Assembly (NCBI RefSeq): GCF_002895945.1
Contig: NZ_NPZB01000002.1
Coordinates: 744,001 to 808,000, forward strand
DNA: 64,000 nucleotides
Direction: 5' to 3'
Source: Solilutibacter silvestris
GTDB taxonomy: Bacteria; Pseudomonadota; Gammaproteobacteria; Xanthomonadales; Xanthomonadaceae
A program made the translations under genes and the position numbers. Each line of letters starts with the position of its first letter. The first letter of the stretch is position 1. This document shows, in pieces, positions 30,873 through 39,604 of this stretch. Below the pieces are notes generated by a model, which ran no database searches, had not been told where the DNA came from, and worked only from the letters and a program-made list of their open reading frames with translations.

Positions 30873-32401
30873 CCGCGATGACCCACATTCCTTTCCTCAG
30901 CCTGTTGATCTGGCTGCCGATCCTCGGCGGCGTGCTGACCCTGTTGATGGGTGGCCAACGTGCCAATGCCGCGCGCTGGCTGGCGACCCTGTTCGCGGCT
31001 GCGACCCTGGTTGCGAGCATTCCGCTGGTCGGCAACTTCGATTACGCCAACGGCGGCCTGCAGTACGTCGAGCAATGGGCGTGGATCGATGCCTATCGCA
31101 TCCAGTACCACCTCGGTGTCGACGGCATTTCCGTTGCGTTGATCGTGCTGACCACCATCACCAGCCTGTTGGTGCTGATCGGCGCTTGGGGATCGATCGA
31201 TCGCAAGGTCAACCAGTACTACGCACTGTTCTTGATCCTCGAAGGCTTGATGATCGGCGTATTCAGCGCCCAGGACGCGATCCTGTTCTACGCCTTCTTC
31301 GAAGGCATGCTGATCCCGATGTTCATCCTGATCGGCGTGTGGGGCGGGCCGCGTCGTGTCTATGCCGCGGTCAAGTTCTTCCTCTACACCTTCCTCGGTT
31401 CGGTGTTCATGCTGATTGCGCTGGTCTACCTGTACCTCAAGTCGGGTAGCTGGCAGCTTGCCGATTGGTATGCATTGCCGCTGACGGCGAAAGAGCAAAC
31501 GTGGATCTTCTTCGCCTTCCTCGCCGCGTTCGCGGTCAAGGTGCCGATGTTCCCGGTGCACACATGGTTGCCGGATGCGCACGTCGAGGCGCCGACCGGC
31601 GGTTCGGTGATCCTGGCGGCGATCATGCTGAAGATCGGTGGATACGGCTTCCTGCGCTTCAGCCTGCCGATCGCGCCGGATGCCAGCGCCGAATGGGCGT
31701 GGCTGGTGATCGCGTTGTCGCTGATCGCGGTGATCTACGTCGGCCTGGTCGCGCTGGTACAGGACGACATGAAGAAGCTGGTGGCGTATTCCTCGGTATC
31801 GCACATGGGCTTCGTCACCCTCGGCATCTTCGTCGCGGTATTGCTGGCGCGCTCGCAGGGCGCGAATGGCGCCGGCACCCAACTGGCGCTGCAAGGCGCG
31901 ATGGTGCAGATGATATCGCACGGTTTCGTCTCCGGTGCGATGTTCTCCTGTATCGGCGTGATGTACGACCGCATGCACACCCGCATGATTCGCGATTACG
32001 GCGGCGTCGCCAATACCATGCCGTGGTTCGCCGCCTTCATGGTGCTGTTCGCGATGGCGAATTCCGGCTTGCCCGCGACCAGCGGTTTCGTCGGCGAATT
32101 CATGGTCATTCTCGGCGTGTTCCAGCAACATCCGCTGATCGCTGTCGCTGCCGCGACCACGCTGGTGATCGGCGCCGGCTACACGCTGTGGCTGGTCAAG
32201 CGCACCATCTGGGGCGAAGTCGCCAACGCGCATGTCGCCGCGCTGAAGGACATCAACCTGCGCGAAGCCTGCGTGCTCGGCGTGTTCGCACTCGGCGTAC
32301 TCGCCATCGGCCTTGATCCCAAGCCTCTCACTGATCTGATGGCACCGGCCTTGCAACACCTTGGCAGCCAGATCGTCGCCAGCAAGCTCACCGGACTTTG
32401 A
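30869..32401 (+). CDS. nuoM: NADH-quinone oxidoreductase subunit M
   Basis: The 510-aa product is the second antiporter-like subunit with about 14 helices. The key Glu is in FYAFFEGMLIPMFILIGVWG and the Lys in AFAVKVPMFPVHTWLPDAH. The latter motif plus EAPTGGSVILAAIMLK identifies it as NuoM rather than NuoN. The start overlaps the nuoL stop (ATGA). Confidence 0.97.
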   Translation: MTAMTHIPFLSLLIWLPILGGVLTLLMGGQRANAARWLATLFAAATLVASIPLVGNFDYANGGLQYVEQWAWIDAYRIQYHLGVDGISVALIVLTTITSLLVLIGAWGSIDRKVNQYYALFLILEGLMIGVFSAQDAILFYAFFEGMLIPMFILIGVWGGPRRVYAAVKFFLYTFLGSVFMLIALVYLYLKSGSWQLADWYALPLTAKEQTWIFFAFLAAFAVKVPMFPVHTWLPDAHVEAPTGGSVILAAIMLKIGGYGFLRFSLPIAPDASAEWAWLVIALSLIAVIYVGLVALVQDDMKKLVAYSSVSHMGFVTLGIFVAVLLARSQGANGAGTQLALQGAMVQMISHGFVSGAMFSCIGVMYDRMHTRMIRDYGGVANTMPWFAAFMVLFAMANSGLPATSGFVGEFMVILGVFQQHPLIAVAAATTLVIGAGYTLWLVKRTIWGEVANAHVAALKDINLREACVLGVFALGVLAIGLDPKPLTDLMAPALQHLGSQIVASKLTGL

Positions 32402-33861
32402 TGATGGGCACTCTCTCGACTTTCAATCCCGCCGAGCTCTGGCCGCTGCTGCCGGAACTGGTGATGGTCACCGGCACGTTCGCGTTGCTGGTGCTCGATT
32501 TGTTCGTGTCGCCACGCCGCAACGGCATTGTCCATGCGCTCGGCTTCGTGCTGTTGCTGGCGGTGGCCGCGCTGTGCGTTGCCGGCTGCGGTGGTCACGG
32601 CACCGTGCTCAACGGCATGTTCGTGCGCGACACCCTGGCCGACCTGATGAAGGGCGGCATCCTGCTGGCCTCGGCGCTGGCCTTCGTCTATGCGTGGCCG
32701 TTCCTGCGCGAACGCGGCTTGTACAAGGGCGAAATCACGCTGCTGATGCTGTTCGCCACGCTCGGCATGATGTTGCTGGTTTCGGCCGGCAGCCTCGTGA
32801 TGGTCTATCTCGGCCTGGAAATGCTGGCGCTGAGTTCGTATGCGCTGGTGGTCACCGATCGCGACAGTCCGGTCGCCTCGGAGGCTGGCATGAAGTACTT
32901 CGTGCTCGGTGCGCTGGCCTCGGGCATGTTGCTGTTCGGCATGTCGCTGATCTATGGCGCCACCGGCACGCTCGACCTTGCCCAGATCAACGCCTCGGCG
33001 CAGGGCGGTGGTGCCCACTGCGACCTGCTGCTTGCCGGCACGGTGTTCGTCGTTGCCGGCATCGCCTTCAAGTTCGGCGCCGCGCCATTCCATATGTGGT
33101 TGCCGGATGTGTACCAGGGTGCGGCCACGCCGATCACGCTGTTCATCGGTTCCGCACCGAAGATCGCCGCGCTTGGCATGGCACTGCGATTGCTCGATGG
33201 TGGTTTGTCGCCTGTCAGCGATCGCTGGCACGTGATGGTAGCCGCGCTGTCGGCGTTGTCGCTGATCGTCGGCAATTTCGCCGCGCTGATGCAGACCAAC
33301 CTGCGGCGCATGCTGGCGTATTCGACCGTCTCGCACGTCGGCTTCCTTCTGATGGGCGTCGCTGGTGGTGGCGCGGAAGGCAACGCAGCGGCACTGTTCT
33401 ACGCATTGATCTATGCAGTGACGTCCGCCGCGGCGTTCGGGTTGATCACGCTGATGGCGCGCAAGGGCTTCGAAGCCGACGAGATCGACGACTACAAGGG
33501 CCTGGCCTCGCGCCAGCCGTTGATGGCGGCACTGATCCTCGGCGTGATGGCGTCGCTGGCCGGCGTGCCACCCTTCATCGGCTTCTTCGCCAAATTGACC
33601 GTGATCGAAGGTGCGCTCAACGGTGGCCTGTTGTGGCTCGCCATCGTCGGCATCATTTGCGCGGTGGTCGGTGCGTTCTACTACCTGCGCGTGATCAAGG
33701 TGATGTATTTCGATCAGCCGGTCGAAGGCGCGCACCCGATGCTCGCGCACGACGAGGGTGGGGTGAAGTGGTTGTTCATGGTGAATGCCGGTCTGCTGCT
33801 GGTGCTGAGCATCTTCCTGCAGCCGTTGATGGCCTGGTGTCGAAGCGCGTTCGGCGCGTGA
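32401..33861 (+). CDS. nuoN: NADH-quinone oxidoreductase subunit N
   Basis: The 486-aa product is the third antiporter-like subunit and closes the operon. The Glu in MVYLGLEMLALSSYALV and the Lys in FKFGAAPFHMWLPDVYQG are the expected proton-path residues. Starts at TTG 32398, ATG 32401 and ATG 32404 are all in frame; the ATG at 32401 shares one base with the nuoM stop. A strong terminator follows. Confidence 0.96.
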   Translation: MMGTLSTFNPAELWPLLPELVMVTGTFALLVLDLFVSPRRNGIVHALGFVLLLAVAALCVAGCGGHGTVLNGMFVRDTLADLMKGGILLASALAFVYAWPFLRERGLYKGEITLLMLFATLGMMLLVSAGSLVMVYLGLEMLALSSYALVVTDRDSPVASEAGMKYFVLGALASGMLLFGMSLIYGATGTLDLAQINASAQGGGAHCDLLLAGTVFVVAGIAFKFGAAPFHMWLPDVYQGAATPITLFIGSAPKIAALGMALRLLDGGLSPVSDRWHVMVAALSALSLIVGNFAALMQTNLRRMLAYSTVSHVGFLLMGVAGGGAEGNAAALFYALIYAVTSAAAFGLITLMARKGFEADEIDDYKGLASRQPLMAALILGVMASLAGVPPFIGFFAKLTVIEGALNGGLLWLAIVGIICAVVGAFYYLRVIKVMYFDQPVEGAHPMLAHDEGGVKWLFMVNAGLLLVLSIFLQPLMAWCRSAFGA

Positions 33862-33876
33862 GCCGGCTGTGACCGT

Positions 33877-33907
33877 GGTCGGCACGCATAGCGTGTGCCG
33901 GCCTTTT
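33877..33907 (+). terminator. Intrinsic terminator of the nuo operon
   Basis: An 11-bp stem (33877-33887 with 33893-33903, two G-U pairs) around loop ATAGC is followed by TTTT. It lies 16 bp after the nuoN stop. From here to the receptor promoter (33908-34090) I see no gene. Confidence 0.8.
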
Positions 33908-34090
33908 GTCTGATGTGGTGTCTTGAGCGCGGATCGCGAGGGCGATGTCTTGCCGCGATCCGGCCGAACTTGCGCGCATGAATGTTGCGTTGCAACAACA
34001 CGCTGCCGAATCTTTGAAGCCAAAAAGCAGGCAGCGTAACGCTTGTGTCGTAGATCCGTTGACAGCTGTGTCGATCATTTCGCCGATTAT

Positions 34091-34119
34091 TTCTGAATTG
34101 TTAATGCAATCTGTAGACT
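34091..34119 (+). promoter_or_regulatory. Candidate promoter of the Oar-like receptor gene
   Basis: TTCTGA (34091-34096) and TAGACT (34114-34119) are 17 bp apart, 54 bp before the ATG. A perfect TTGACA is also present at 34059-34064, but its best -10 (GATTAT at 34085) is 20 bp away. AAGGA precedes the ATG. Both promoter readings are tentative. Confidence 0.35.
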
Positions 34120-34173
34120 TCCGGGCCGAAATCTCCCGTTTTCCGGGAATCCGACCGCTAGAAGGATCCACAC

Positions 34174-37100
34174 ATGTTGCATTCACGCCACCGCTCCATC
34201 CGTCCCCATGCCTTGGCGCTTGCCTTGGCCATCGGCTTTGCAGGCAATCTCCACGCCCAGTCCAACATCACCGGCAGCATTTTCGGTACCGCCGAGGCTG
34301 GCGCCACCGTCGTTGTCGAGAACAAGGACACCGGCCTGACTCGCCGCATCACGGCAGATCAGAGCGGCCGCTACCAGGTCAGCGCGCTTCCCAACGGCAC
34401 CTACAAGGTGACCGAAGAGAAGAACGGCGCGACGATCGCCACCCGCGACAACATCGCAGTCAATATCTCCAGTGGCACCGAAGTGTCGTTTGCCGCGACA
34501 GCCAAGTCGGGTAACGAGCTCGGGACGGTGACCATCACCGGTTCCGGCGGCGCCGGCATCGATACCAGCCAGACCGATACCCGCACGGTGCTGTCGGCGG
34601 ACCAGTTGAACAAGATTTCGGTCGCCCGCGACATCGCCAGCGTCGCCCTGCTTGCGCCGAGCGTGGTTGCAAACGACAGCTACAAGTCGGCGAACGGCGT
34701 CACCGTGCCGAGCTTCGGCGGTTCCGCGTCGTCCGAGAACGCCTATCTGATCAACGGCTATGCGGTCACCAATCCGCTGACGTCGATCGGCTTCACCACG
34801 CTGCCCTTCGATGCGATCGCCCAGCAGCAGATCCTCACCGGCGGCTACGGCGCCGAATTCGGCCGTTCGACCGGCGGCGTGATCAACGTCGTGTCGAAGC
34901 GTGGTTCCAACAAGTGGAAGTTCGGCGTCTATACGATGTGGGCCCCGCGCGAGACGCGCGCCACGGCGCGTGACCGCTACTACCCGGTCACCGGCTTCTA
35001 CAACCCGACGACCTATCCGGCCACGCCCGCACGCCAGACCGATGGCACGCTCGACCTGTATCGCAAGGCCAACAATTCCTGGTCGACAACGGTCGGTGGC
35101 TACGTCAGCGGGCCGATCATTCCCAACAAGCTGTTCGTCTATGCGGATGTCGAAACCACCCGCGAGCAGGGGCAGCTGGTGAATTCCGTTCGCCTGGATT
35201 CTCCGGGTTCGAATGCACAGCTGGGCGGCTGGCGCCAGTACCGCAATGACTATCCGCGTGGCCTGGTCAAGCTCGACTGGAACGTCAACGACAAGAACAC
35301 CCTGGAGTTCACCGGTGTTGTCGATGATGCCAAGTACGACACCGATGGCTACAGCTTCAACTATGCCGATGACTCGCATGGCACCACGCAGTACAACGGT
35401 CCGCTGAACCGCGATCGCAGCCGCCTGTACATCGGCAAGTACACCGGCTACCTGACCCAGGACATGACCTTGTCCGTCCTCTATGGGCAGCAGAAGATCA
35501 AGCACGACCAGGACCTGTTCGGTTACAGCGACGCTTGCCCGCGCATTGCCGCAGCTGCGGCGAACCGTGCCCCGTCCGTGCCGTCGGCCAATTACAACGG
35601 CTGCCAGATCTACAACGCCGCGATCTTCATGCCGGGGCGCCAGCGCTTCGACAACACCAACGGCGGCCGCATCGACTTCGCATGGCATCTCGGCAGCCAC
35701 GACCTGCGCGTGGGTTACGAGCAGCAGACGGCGACTTCGTACACCAATTCGCAGCAGCCGGGTGGCTACATCTGGAATTACCTGTGGCAGTCGAATGCCG
35801 GTACGGCGGTCGATGCTTCGCATGGCGTCGCGTCGCCGGCGTCGGGCGGACAACTGGGCACCACCGGCTACTACGTCAGCCGTGTCGTCCAGACGCGCCA
35901 GGCCGAAGTCAAGACGGTCCAGAAGTCGCAGTACATCGAGGATCGTTGGCAGATCGGCGATCGCTTCCTGTTGTCCCTTGGTCTTCGCAACGAACAGTTC
36001 ACCAATTACACCGCTGCCGGGCAGCCATACATCTCCCAGAAGAAGCAGCTGGCACCGCGCATCGGCGCGGCGTGGGATGTGTTCGGCGATTCCAGGTTCA
36101 AGGTGTTCGGCAATGCAGGTCGCTACTATCTGGCGCTGCCGAACAATGCGGCCGTACGCGGTGCCGCTGCCTCCATCAACACCAACGAGTACTTCACCTA
36201 CTCGGGCGTGAATGCCGATGGTTCGCCGATCAACCCGGTTGCGATTGCGGTCGATCCGTCGAAGGGTGGCGTGTGCCCGAATTCGAACCTGGTGTCCGCA
36301 AACCTGGAATGCGGTATCCCGCCGAATCCGTTGACCACCACCGCGAAGAACATCAAGGGCCACTACCAGGACGAGTTCATTCTCGGCTTCGAAGCTGCAG
36401 TGGCGGACCATGTTTCGATGGGCGCCAAGCTGACGTCGCGCATCCTGCGCAGCGCGATCGACGATACCTGCACGCCTGCCCTGGGAGGCAAGTGCCGCAA
36501 CTTCAATCCTGGCGTGGGCAACGCGTTCTACCTTGAACAGCCCGACGGCAGCCTGGCGTTGCGCTATTTCACCGCGGCTGAACTCGGTTTGCCGAAGCTG
36601 AAGCGTACCTATCACGCACTTGACCTGTTTGCCGAACACGCGTTCTTCAACAAGTGGTACGGCAAGGTGGAGTACACCTTCTCCAAGAACATCGGCAATA
36701 CCGAAGGCCAGCTCGCTTCCGACCTGGATATCGGCGCCGGTGGTCAGGTGGACGTCTCCCGTACGCAGGATTGGGATCTCCCGCAGTTGATGGTTGGCGC
36801 CTACGGCTTGTTGCCGAATGACCGCACCCATCAGTTGAAGGCGTTCGGCTACTACCAGTTCACGTCGCAATGGCGCGCCGGTGGCTCGATGATGTTTGCT
36901 TCGGGGCGTCCGCGCAGCTGCACCAGCTTCTACCCGACGGCTGACAAGGGTCTGTACAACGGTTCGTACTACTACTTCTGCGGGCTGGCAGGCTCCGGCA
37001 CTCCGGTGGGTTCCACGGGCTATGCACCACCGTCGGCGGATTATCGCTACGCGCCGCGCGGTACCTACGGGCGTTCACCGAATTCGTTCCAGCTGAATTT

Positions 37101-37302
37101 GAACGTTGCGTACATTCCGTCCTGGGCCGCAGGCAAGTTGACGCTGCAGGCCGACCTGCTCAATGCGTTGAATCGCCAGAACGCGGGTTCGTACAACTAC
37201 CGCTACTCGGCCAACCGCACCCAGGCCAGCCAGACCTATGGGCAGGAACTGAACTATGCGGCACCGCGTTACCTGCGACTGACCGCGCGTTACGATTTCT
37301 GA
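34174..37302 (+). CDS. Oar-like TonB-dependent receptor with N-terminal carboxypeptidase-regulatory-like domain
   Basis: The 1042-aa product has a signal peptide ending NLHAQ. A beta-sandwich of the CarboxypepD_reg type follows at about residues 30-110 (GSIFGTAEAGATVVVENKDTG). The plug domain, about 120-250, includes AYLINGYAVTNP and GGYGAEFGRSTGGVINVVSK. A large barrel ends in RYDF with the C-terminal Phe required for outer-membrane insertion. This layout matches Oar/SusC-like receptors rather than classic siderophore receptors. The ligand is unknown. Cysteines in the barrel (for example at CGIPPN and CTPALGGKC) may form extracellular disulfides. It is transcribed alone between two terminators. 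Confidence 0.9.
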   Translation: MLHSRHRSIRPHALALALAIGFAGNLHAQSNITGSIFGTAEAGATVVVENKDTGLTRRITADQSGRYQVSALPNGTYKVTEEKNGATIATRDNIAVNISSGTEVSFAATAKSGNELGTVTITGSGGAGIDTSQTDTRTVLSADQLNKISVARDIASVALLAPSVVANDSYKSANGVTVPSFGGSASSENAYLINGYAVTNPLTSIGFTTLPFDAIAQQQILTGGYGAEFGRSTGGVINVVSKRGSNKWKFGVYTMWAPRETRATARDRYYPVTGFYNPTTYPATPARQTDGTLDLYRKANNSWSTTVGGYVSGPIIPNKLFVYADVETTREQGQLVNSVRLDSPGSNAQLGGWRQYRNDYPRGLVKLDWNVNDKNTLEFTGVVDDAKYDTDGYSFNYADDSHGTTQYNGPLNRDRSRLYIGKYTGYLTQDMTLSVLYGQQKIKHDQDLFGYSDACPRIAAAAANRAPSVPSANYNGCQIYNAAIFMPGRQRFDNTNGGRIDFAWHLGSHDLRVGYEQQTATSYTNSQQPGGYIWNYLWQSNAGTAVDASHGVASPASGGQLGTTGYYVSRVVQTRQAEVKTVQKSQYIEDRWQIGDRFLLSLGLRNEQFTNYTAAGQPYISQKKQLAPRIGAAWDVFGDSRFKVFGNAGRYYLALPNNAAVRGAAASINTNEYFTYSGVNADGSPINPVAIAVDPSKGGVCPNSNLVSANLECGIPPNPLTTTAKNIKGHYQDEFILGFEAAVADHVSMGAKLTSRILRSAIDDTCTPALGGKCRNFNPGVGNAFYLEQPDGSLALRYFTAAELGLPKLKRTYHALDLFAEHAFFNKWYGKVEYTFSKNIGNTEGQLASDLDIGAGGQVDVSRTQDWDLPQLMVGAYGLLPNDRTHQLKAFGYYQFTSQWRAGGSMMFASGRPRSCTSFYPTADKGLYNGSYYYFCGLAGSGTPVGSTGYAPPSADYRYAPRGTYGRSPNSFQLNLNVAYIPSWAAGKLTLQADLLNALNRQNAGSYNYRYSANRTQASQTYGQELNYAAPRYLRLTARYDF

Positions 37303-37323
37303 TCGAAACGGTCGTGGTGCAAC

Positions 37324-37355
37324 GAAACCGCCGGGGAAATCCGGCGGTTTCACTT
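37324..37355 (+). terminator. Intrinsic terminator after the Oar-like receptor
   Basis: A perfect 11-bp stem, GAAACCGCCGG (37324-37334) with its complement at 37341-37351, encloses loop GGAAAT. Only a short ACTTT follows, so termination may be partial. Confidence 0.7.
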
Positions 37356-37371
37356 TGGGGAACATCCGGGC

Positions 37372-37400
37372 TTGCAACAAGTTCCGCGGCGCGTCATAAT
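37372..37400 (+). promoter_or_regulatory. Promoter of the initiator tRNA gene
   Basis: TTGCAA (37372-37377) and CATAAT (37395-37400) are 17 bp apart, and the -10 ends 11 bp before the mature tRNA. The spacing suits a stable RNA gene. Confidence 0.65.
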
Positions 37401-37411
37401 GGTCGGCCTGG

Positions 37412-37488
37412 TGCGGGGTGGAGCAGTCTGGCAGCTCGTCGGGCTCATAACCCGAAGGTCGCAGGTTCAAATCCTGCCCCCGCTACCA
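37412..37488 (+). tRNA. Initiator tRNA-fMet (anticodon CAT)
   Basis: The 77-nt gene has an encoded CCA end (37486-37488) and anticodon CAT at 37446-37448. Three G-C pairs in a row in the anticodon stem (CGGG/CCCG) mark it as the initiator. The first position does not pair: T at 37412 faces T at 37484, giving a U1-U72 mismatch where E. coli has C1-A72. An unpaired 1-72 position is what formylation requires. The T stem GCAGG/CCTGC is perfect. Confidence 0.95.
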
Positions 37489-37501
37489 ACAGCAAGATGA
37501 G

Positions 37502-37535
37502 AACGGCGTGCCGCGAGGTGCGCCGTTTTTCTTTG
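37502..37535 (+). terminator. Intrinsic terminator of tRNA-fMet
   Basis: An 11-bp stem with two G-U pairs (37502-37512 with 37517-37527) closes on a GCGA tetraloop and is followed by a T-rich run TTTCTTT. It lies 13 bp after the tRNA. Confidence 0.85.
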
Positions 37536-37548
37536 TGTCGAAATGCAA

Positions 37549-37562
37549 TTGGATCGATCCAA
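37549..37562. promoter_or_regulatory. 14-bp perfect palindrome, candidate operator of the glk-like/aga/cutC cluster
   Basis: TTGGATCGATCCAA is a perfect palindrome with a central CG, the symmetry of LacI-family operators. It lies 43 bp before the glucokinase-like GTG, just upstream of a possible -10 (TAGGAT, 37569-37574). The regulator is unknown; one LacI-family gene exists in this window at 59962-60999, but nothing links the two directly. Confidence 0.45.
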
Positions 37563-37605
37563 GTAAGGTAGGATCGCGGGGAAAGAAATCCGGGATCGAT
37601 CGCCA

Positions 37606-38574
37606 GTGACACGTACCGACAATGTCGAATTCCTCGCCGCAGACATTGGCGGAACGCATGCCCGGGTGGCGCGCGTTGCATGCCGTGATGGCCGCATCGT
37701 GGTGCTGGAACAGCACGTGGCGCAGGTATCGGGGACGCGATCGCTCGCCGCCTTGCTTGAACATCGACGGTCATCGATCACCCATGCCGCGATCGCGGTG
37801 GCCGGTGTCGTCAACGACGATGGTGACGTGTTGAGCGAGAAGTTGCCGTGGCCGATTTCGGCGTCGCGCGTTGCGAATGAAGCCGGGCTTGCACACGTTG
37901 GCCTGGTCAACGATTTCGAAGCAGTCGCACATGCCATCCCGCATCTGCGCGAGGCATCGTTGACGCACGTGTGCGGGCCCGTTGGTGTTGCCGGAAAAAC
38001 CGCACTGGCGCTGGGGCCGGGCACCGGCATGGGTTCGGCATTGCGGCTGGACGATGGCCGGGTCATTCCCAGCGAGGCCGGACACGCGGCATTGGCAGTC
38101 GGAACACCACGCGAATGCGATCTCCTGCGTTGGCTGCTGCAGCAACGCAGTCATGTCGACAACGATCGCGTGTTGTCCGGCCCGGGCCTGCTGGAGGCTT
38201 ACCGCGGCCTGTGCTCCATCGATGCCGTGACGCCGCTCCACGCGTCGCCTGCCGATGTGGTCACCGCGGCTTCCACCCGATCGGACCGGCATGCGCTGGA
38301 AGCCGTCGAACTGTTCTGCGCGATGCTCGGAAGCTTTGCCGGTGATCTCGTCGTGACCTTCAATGCCGATGCTGTCTATCTCGCCGGTGGCGTGGCCGCG
38401 CACGTCAAACCGTTCCTGCTCGATGGCGGCTTTGCGAAGCGCTTCGTCGACAAGGGCGTGCTGCATCCGATGATGGAGCGCGTGCCGGTCTGCTTGGTGG
38501 AGGAGCCGCATCTCGGCGTGATCGGCGCGGCGGCGTGGTACCTCGAACGGCACGATCTATTCTCATTCCCCTGA
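37606..38574 (+). CDS. Glucokinase-family sugar kinase, divergent paralogue
   Basis: The 322-aa product belongs to the bacterial Glk family (not ROK): ADIGGTHARVA, LVNDFEAVAHA with the catalytic Asp, LGPGTGMGSA and LAGGVAAH. It differs from the Entner-Doudoroff operon copy at 41006-42028. The GGTNAR motif reads GGTHAR, SEGGH reads SEAGH, and the Glu before RVLSG (a glucose ligand in E. coli Glk by my alignment) is Asp. These changes suggest a different or broader sugar specificity. The start is GTG. The glycosylasparaginase gene follows 16 bp downstream, so a GlcNAc-type substrate is possible; this is inference. Confidence 0.82.
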   Translation: MTRTDNVEFLAADIGGTHARVARVACRDGRIVVLEQHVAQVSGTRSLAALLEHRRSSITHAAIAVAGVVNDDGDVLSEKLPWPISASRVANEAGLAHVGLVNDFEAVAHAIPHLREASLTHVCGPVGVAGKTALALGPGTGMGSALRLDDGRVIPSEAGHAALAVGTPRECDLLRWLLQQRSHVDNDRVLSGPGLLEAYRGLCSIDAVTPLHASPADVVTAASTRSDRHALEAVELFCAMLGSFAGDLVVTFNADAVYLAGGVAAHVKPFLLDGGFAKRFVDKGVLHPMMERVPVCLVEEPHLGVIGAAAWYLERHDLFSFP

Positions 38575-38590
38575 TACAGGAGCGACACAG

Positions 38591-39604
38591 ATGGCGACGC
38601 GACGCGGATTCCTTCAAACGGGCATTGCCGGGTTGGGCGCCTTGTGGGTCTCGGGAGGTCTCGCTGCGGTGTCACGACCGATCGCGGCAAAGGTTCCACG
38701 CGTGGTGTCGACCTGGGATTTCGGCATCGGTGCGAATGCGGCGGCGTGGAAAGTGCTGGGGCAGGGCGGTGGCGCGCTCGATGCAGTCGAAGTCGGCGCG
38801 CGCTGGGCGGAATCCGAGTTATGCAATCCGACGGTTGGCCATTGCGGCAATCCCGATCGCGACGGCGTGTTGACGCTCGATGCCAGCATCATGGATGGCG
38901 ATGGTCGCGTCGGTGCGGTCGCGGCGATCGAGGACATCCTGCATCCGGTGTCGGTGGCGCGCAAGGTGATGGAGGACAGCCCGCATGTGTTGCTGGTCGG
39001 GCAGGGCGCGCAGCAATTCGCCATCGAACACGGCTTCGAACGCAAGGCCTTGCTGACCGACAGCGCGCGCAAGGCGTGGGAAGAGTGGAAGAAGACCTCG
39101 CGCTATGAACCCGTCATCAACGCCGAACGGCGCCTGCGTCCGGGCGATTCCACCAACCACGACACGCTGGGCATCCTCGCGATTGATACAAGGGGCCACA
39201 TGGCGGGCGCCTGCACCACCAGTGGCATGGCGTGGAAAGTCCACGGCCGTGTTGGCGACAGCCCGATCGTCGGTGCCGGCTTGTATGTCGATGGCGAAGT
39301 CGGCGCCGCGACCGCGTCCGGTGTCGGCGAGGAGATGCTGCGCAATGCCGCCAGTTTCCTCGTGGTCGAACTGATGCGGCAGGGACGTTCGCCGGCGCAG
39401 GCCTGTCGCGAGGCGATCGCGCGCGTGGTGCACAAGCGCCCGGCCGCGAGCAAGACGCTGCAGGTGTGTTTCCTGGCGATGAATCGTCGTGGCGAAGTCG
39501 GCGCCTATGCGCTGCACAAGGGCTTCGTCTATGCGATGCAGGATGAGGCGGGCGCGCATGGCCTGACGGATTCGGCATCGATTTACACGAGTGAACAGAA
39601 ATGA
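38591..39604 (+). CDS. N4-(beta-N-acetylglucosaminyl)-L-asparaginase (glycosylasparaginase)
   Basis: The 337-aa product is an N-terminal nucleophile hydrolase that splits the GlcNAc-Asn bond of N-glycan remnants. Self-cleavage is expected before T192 in NHDTLGILAID, the family's site. Substrate residues lie in the GRVGDSPIVGAGLYVD segment downstream. The N-terminus MATRRGFLQTGIAGLGALWVSG has a Tat motif (TRRGFL), so the enzyme should be folded and then exported to the periplasm. Its stop overlaps the cutC start (ATGA). Confidence 0.92.
   Translation: MATRRGFLQTGIAGLGALWVSGGLAAVSRPIAAKVPRVVSTWDFGIGANAAAWKVLGQGGGALDAVEVGARWAESELCNPTVGHCGNPDRDGVLTLDASIMDGDGRVGAVAAIEDILHPVSVARKVMEDSPHVLLVGQGAQQFAIEHGFERKALLTDSARKAWEEWKKTSRYEPVINAERRLRPGDSTNHDTLGILAIDTRGHMAGACTTSGMAWKVHGRVGDSPIVGAGLYVDGEVGAATASGVGEEMLRNAASFLVVELMRQGRSPAQACREAIARVVHKRPAASKTLQVCFLAMNRRGEVGAYALHKGFVYAMQDEAGAHGLTDSASIYTSEQK

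Noticed and set aside
34059-34090. TTGACA as the -35 of the Oar-like receptor promoter
   Set aside because: The nearest -10-like hexamer is 20 bp away, outside the usual range; a weaker but well-spaced pair lies downstream.
37606-38574. Assignment to the ROK kinase family
   Set aside because: The ROK zinc-binding CxCGxxGC motif is missing, and the motifs fit the proteobacterial Glk family.
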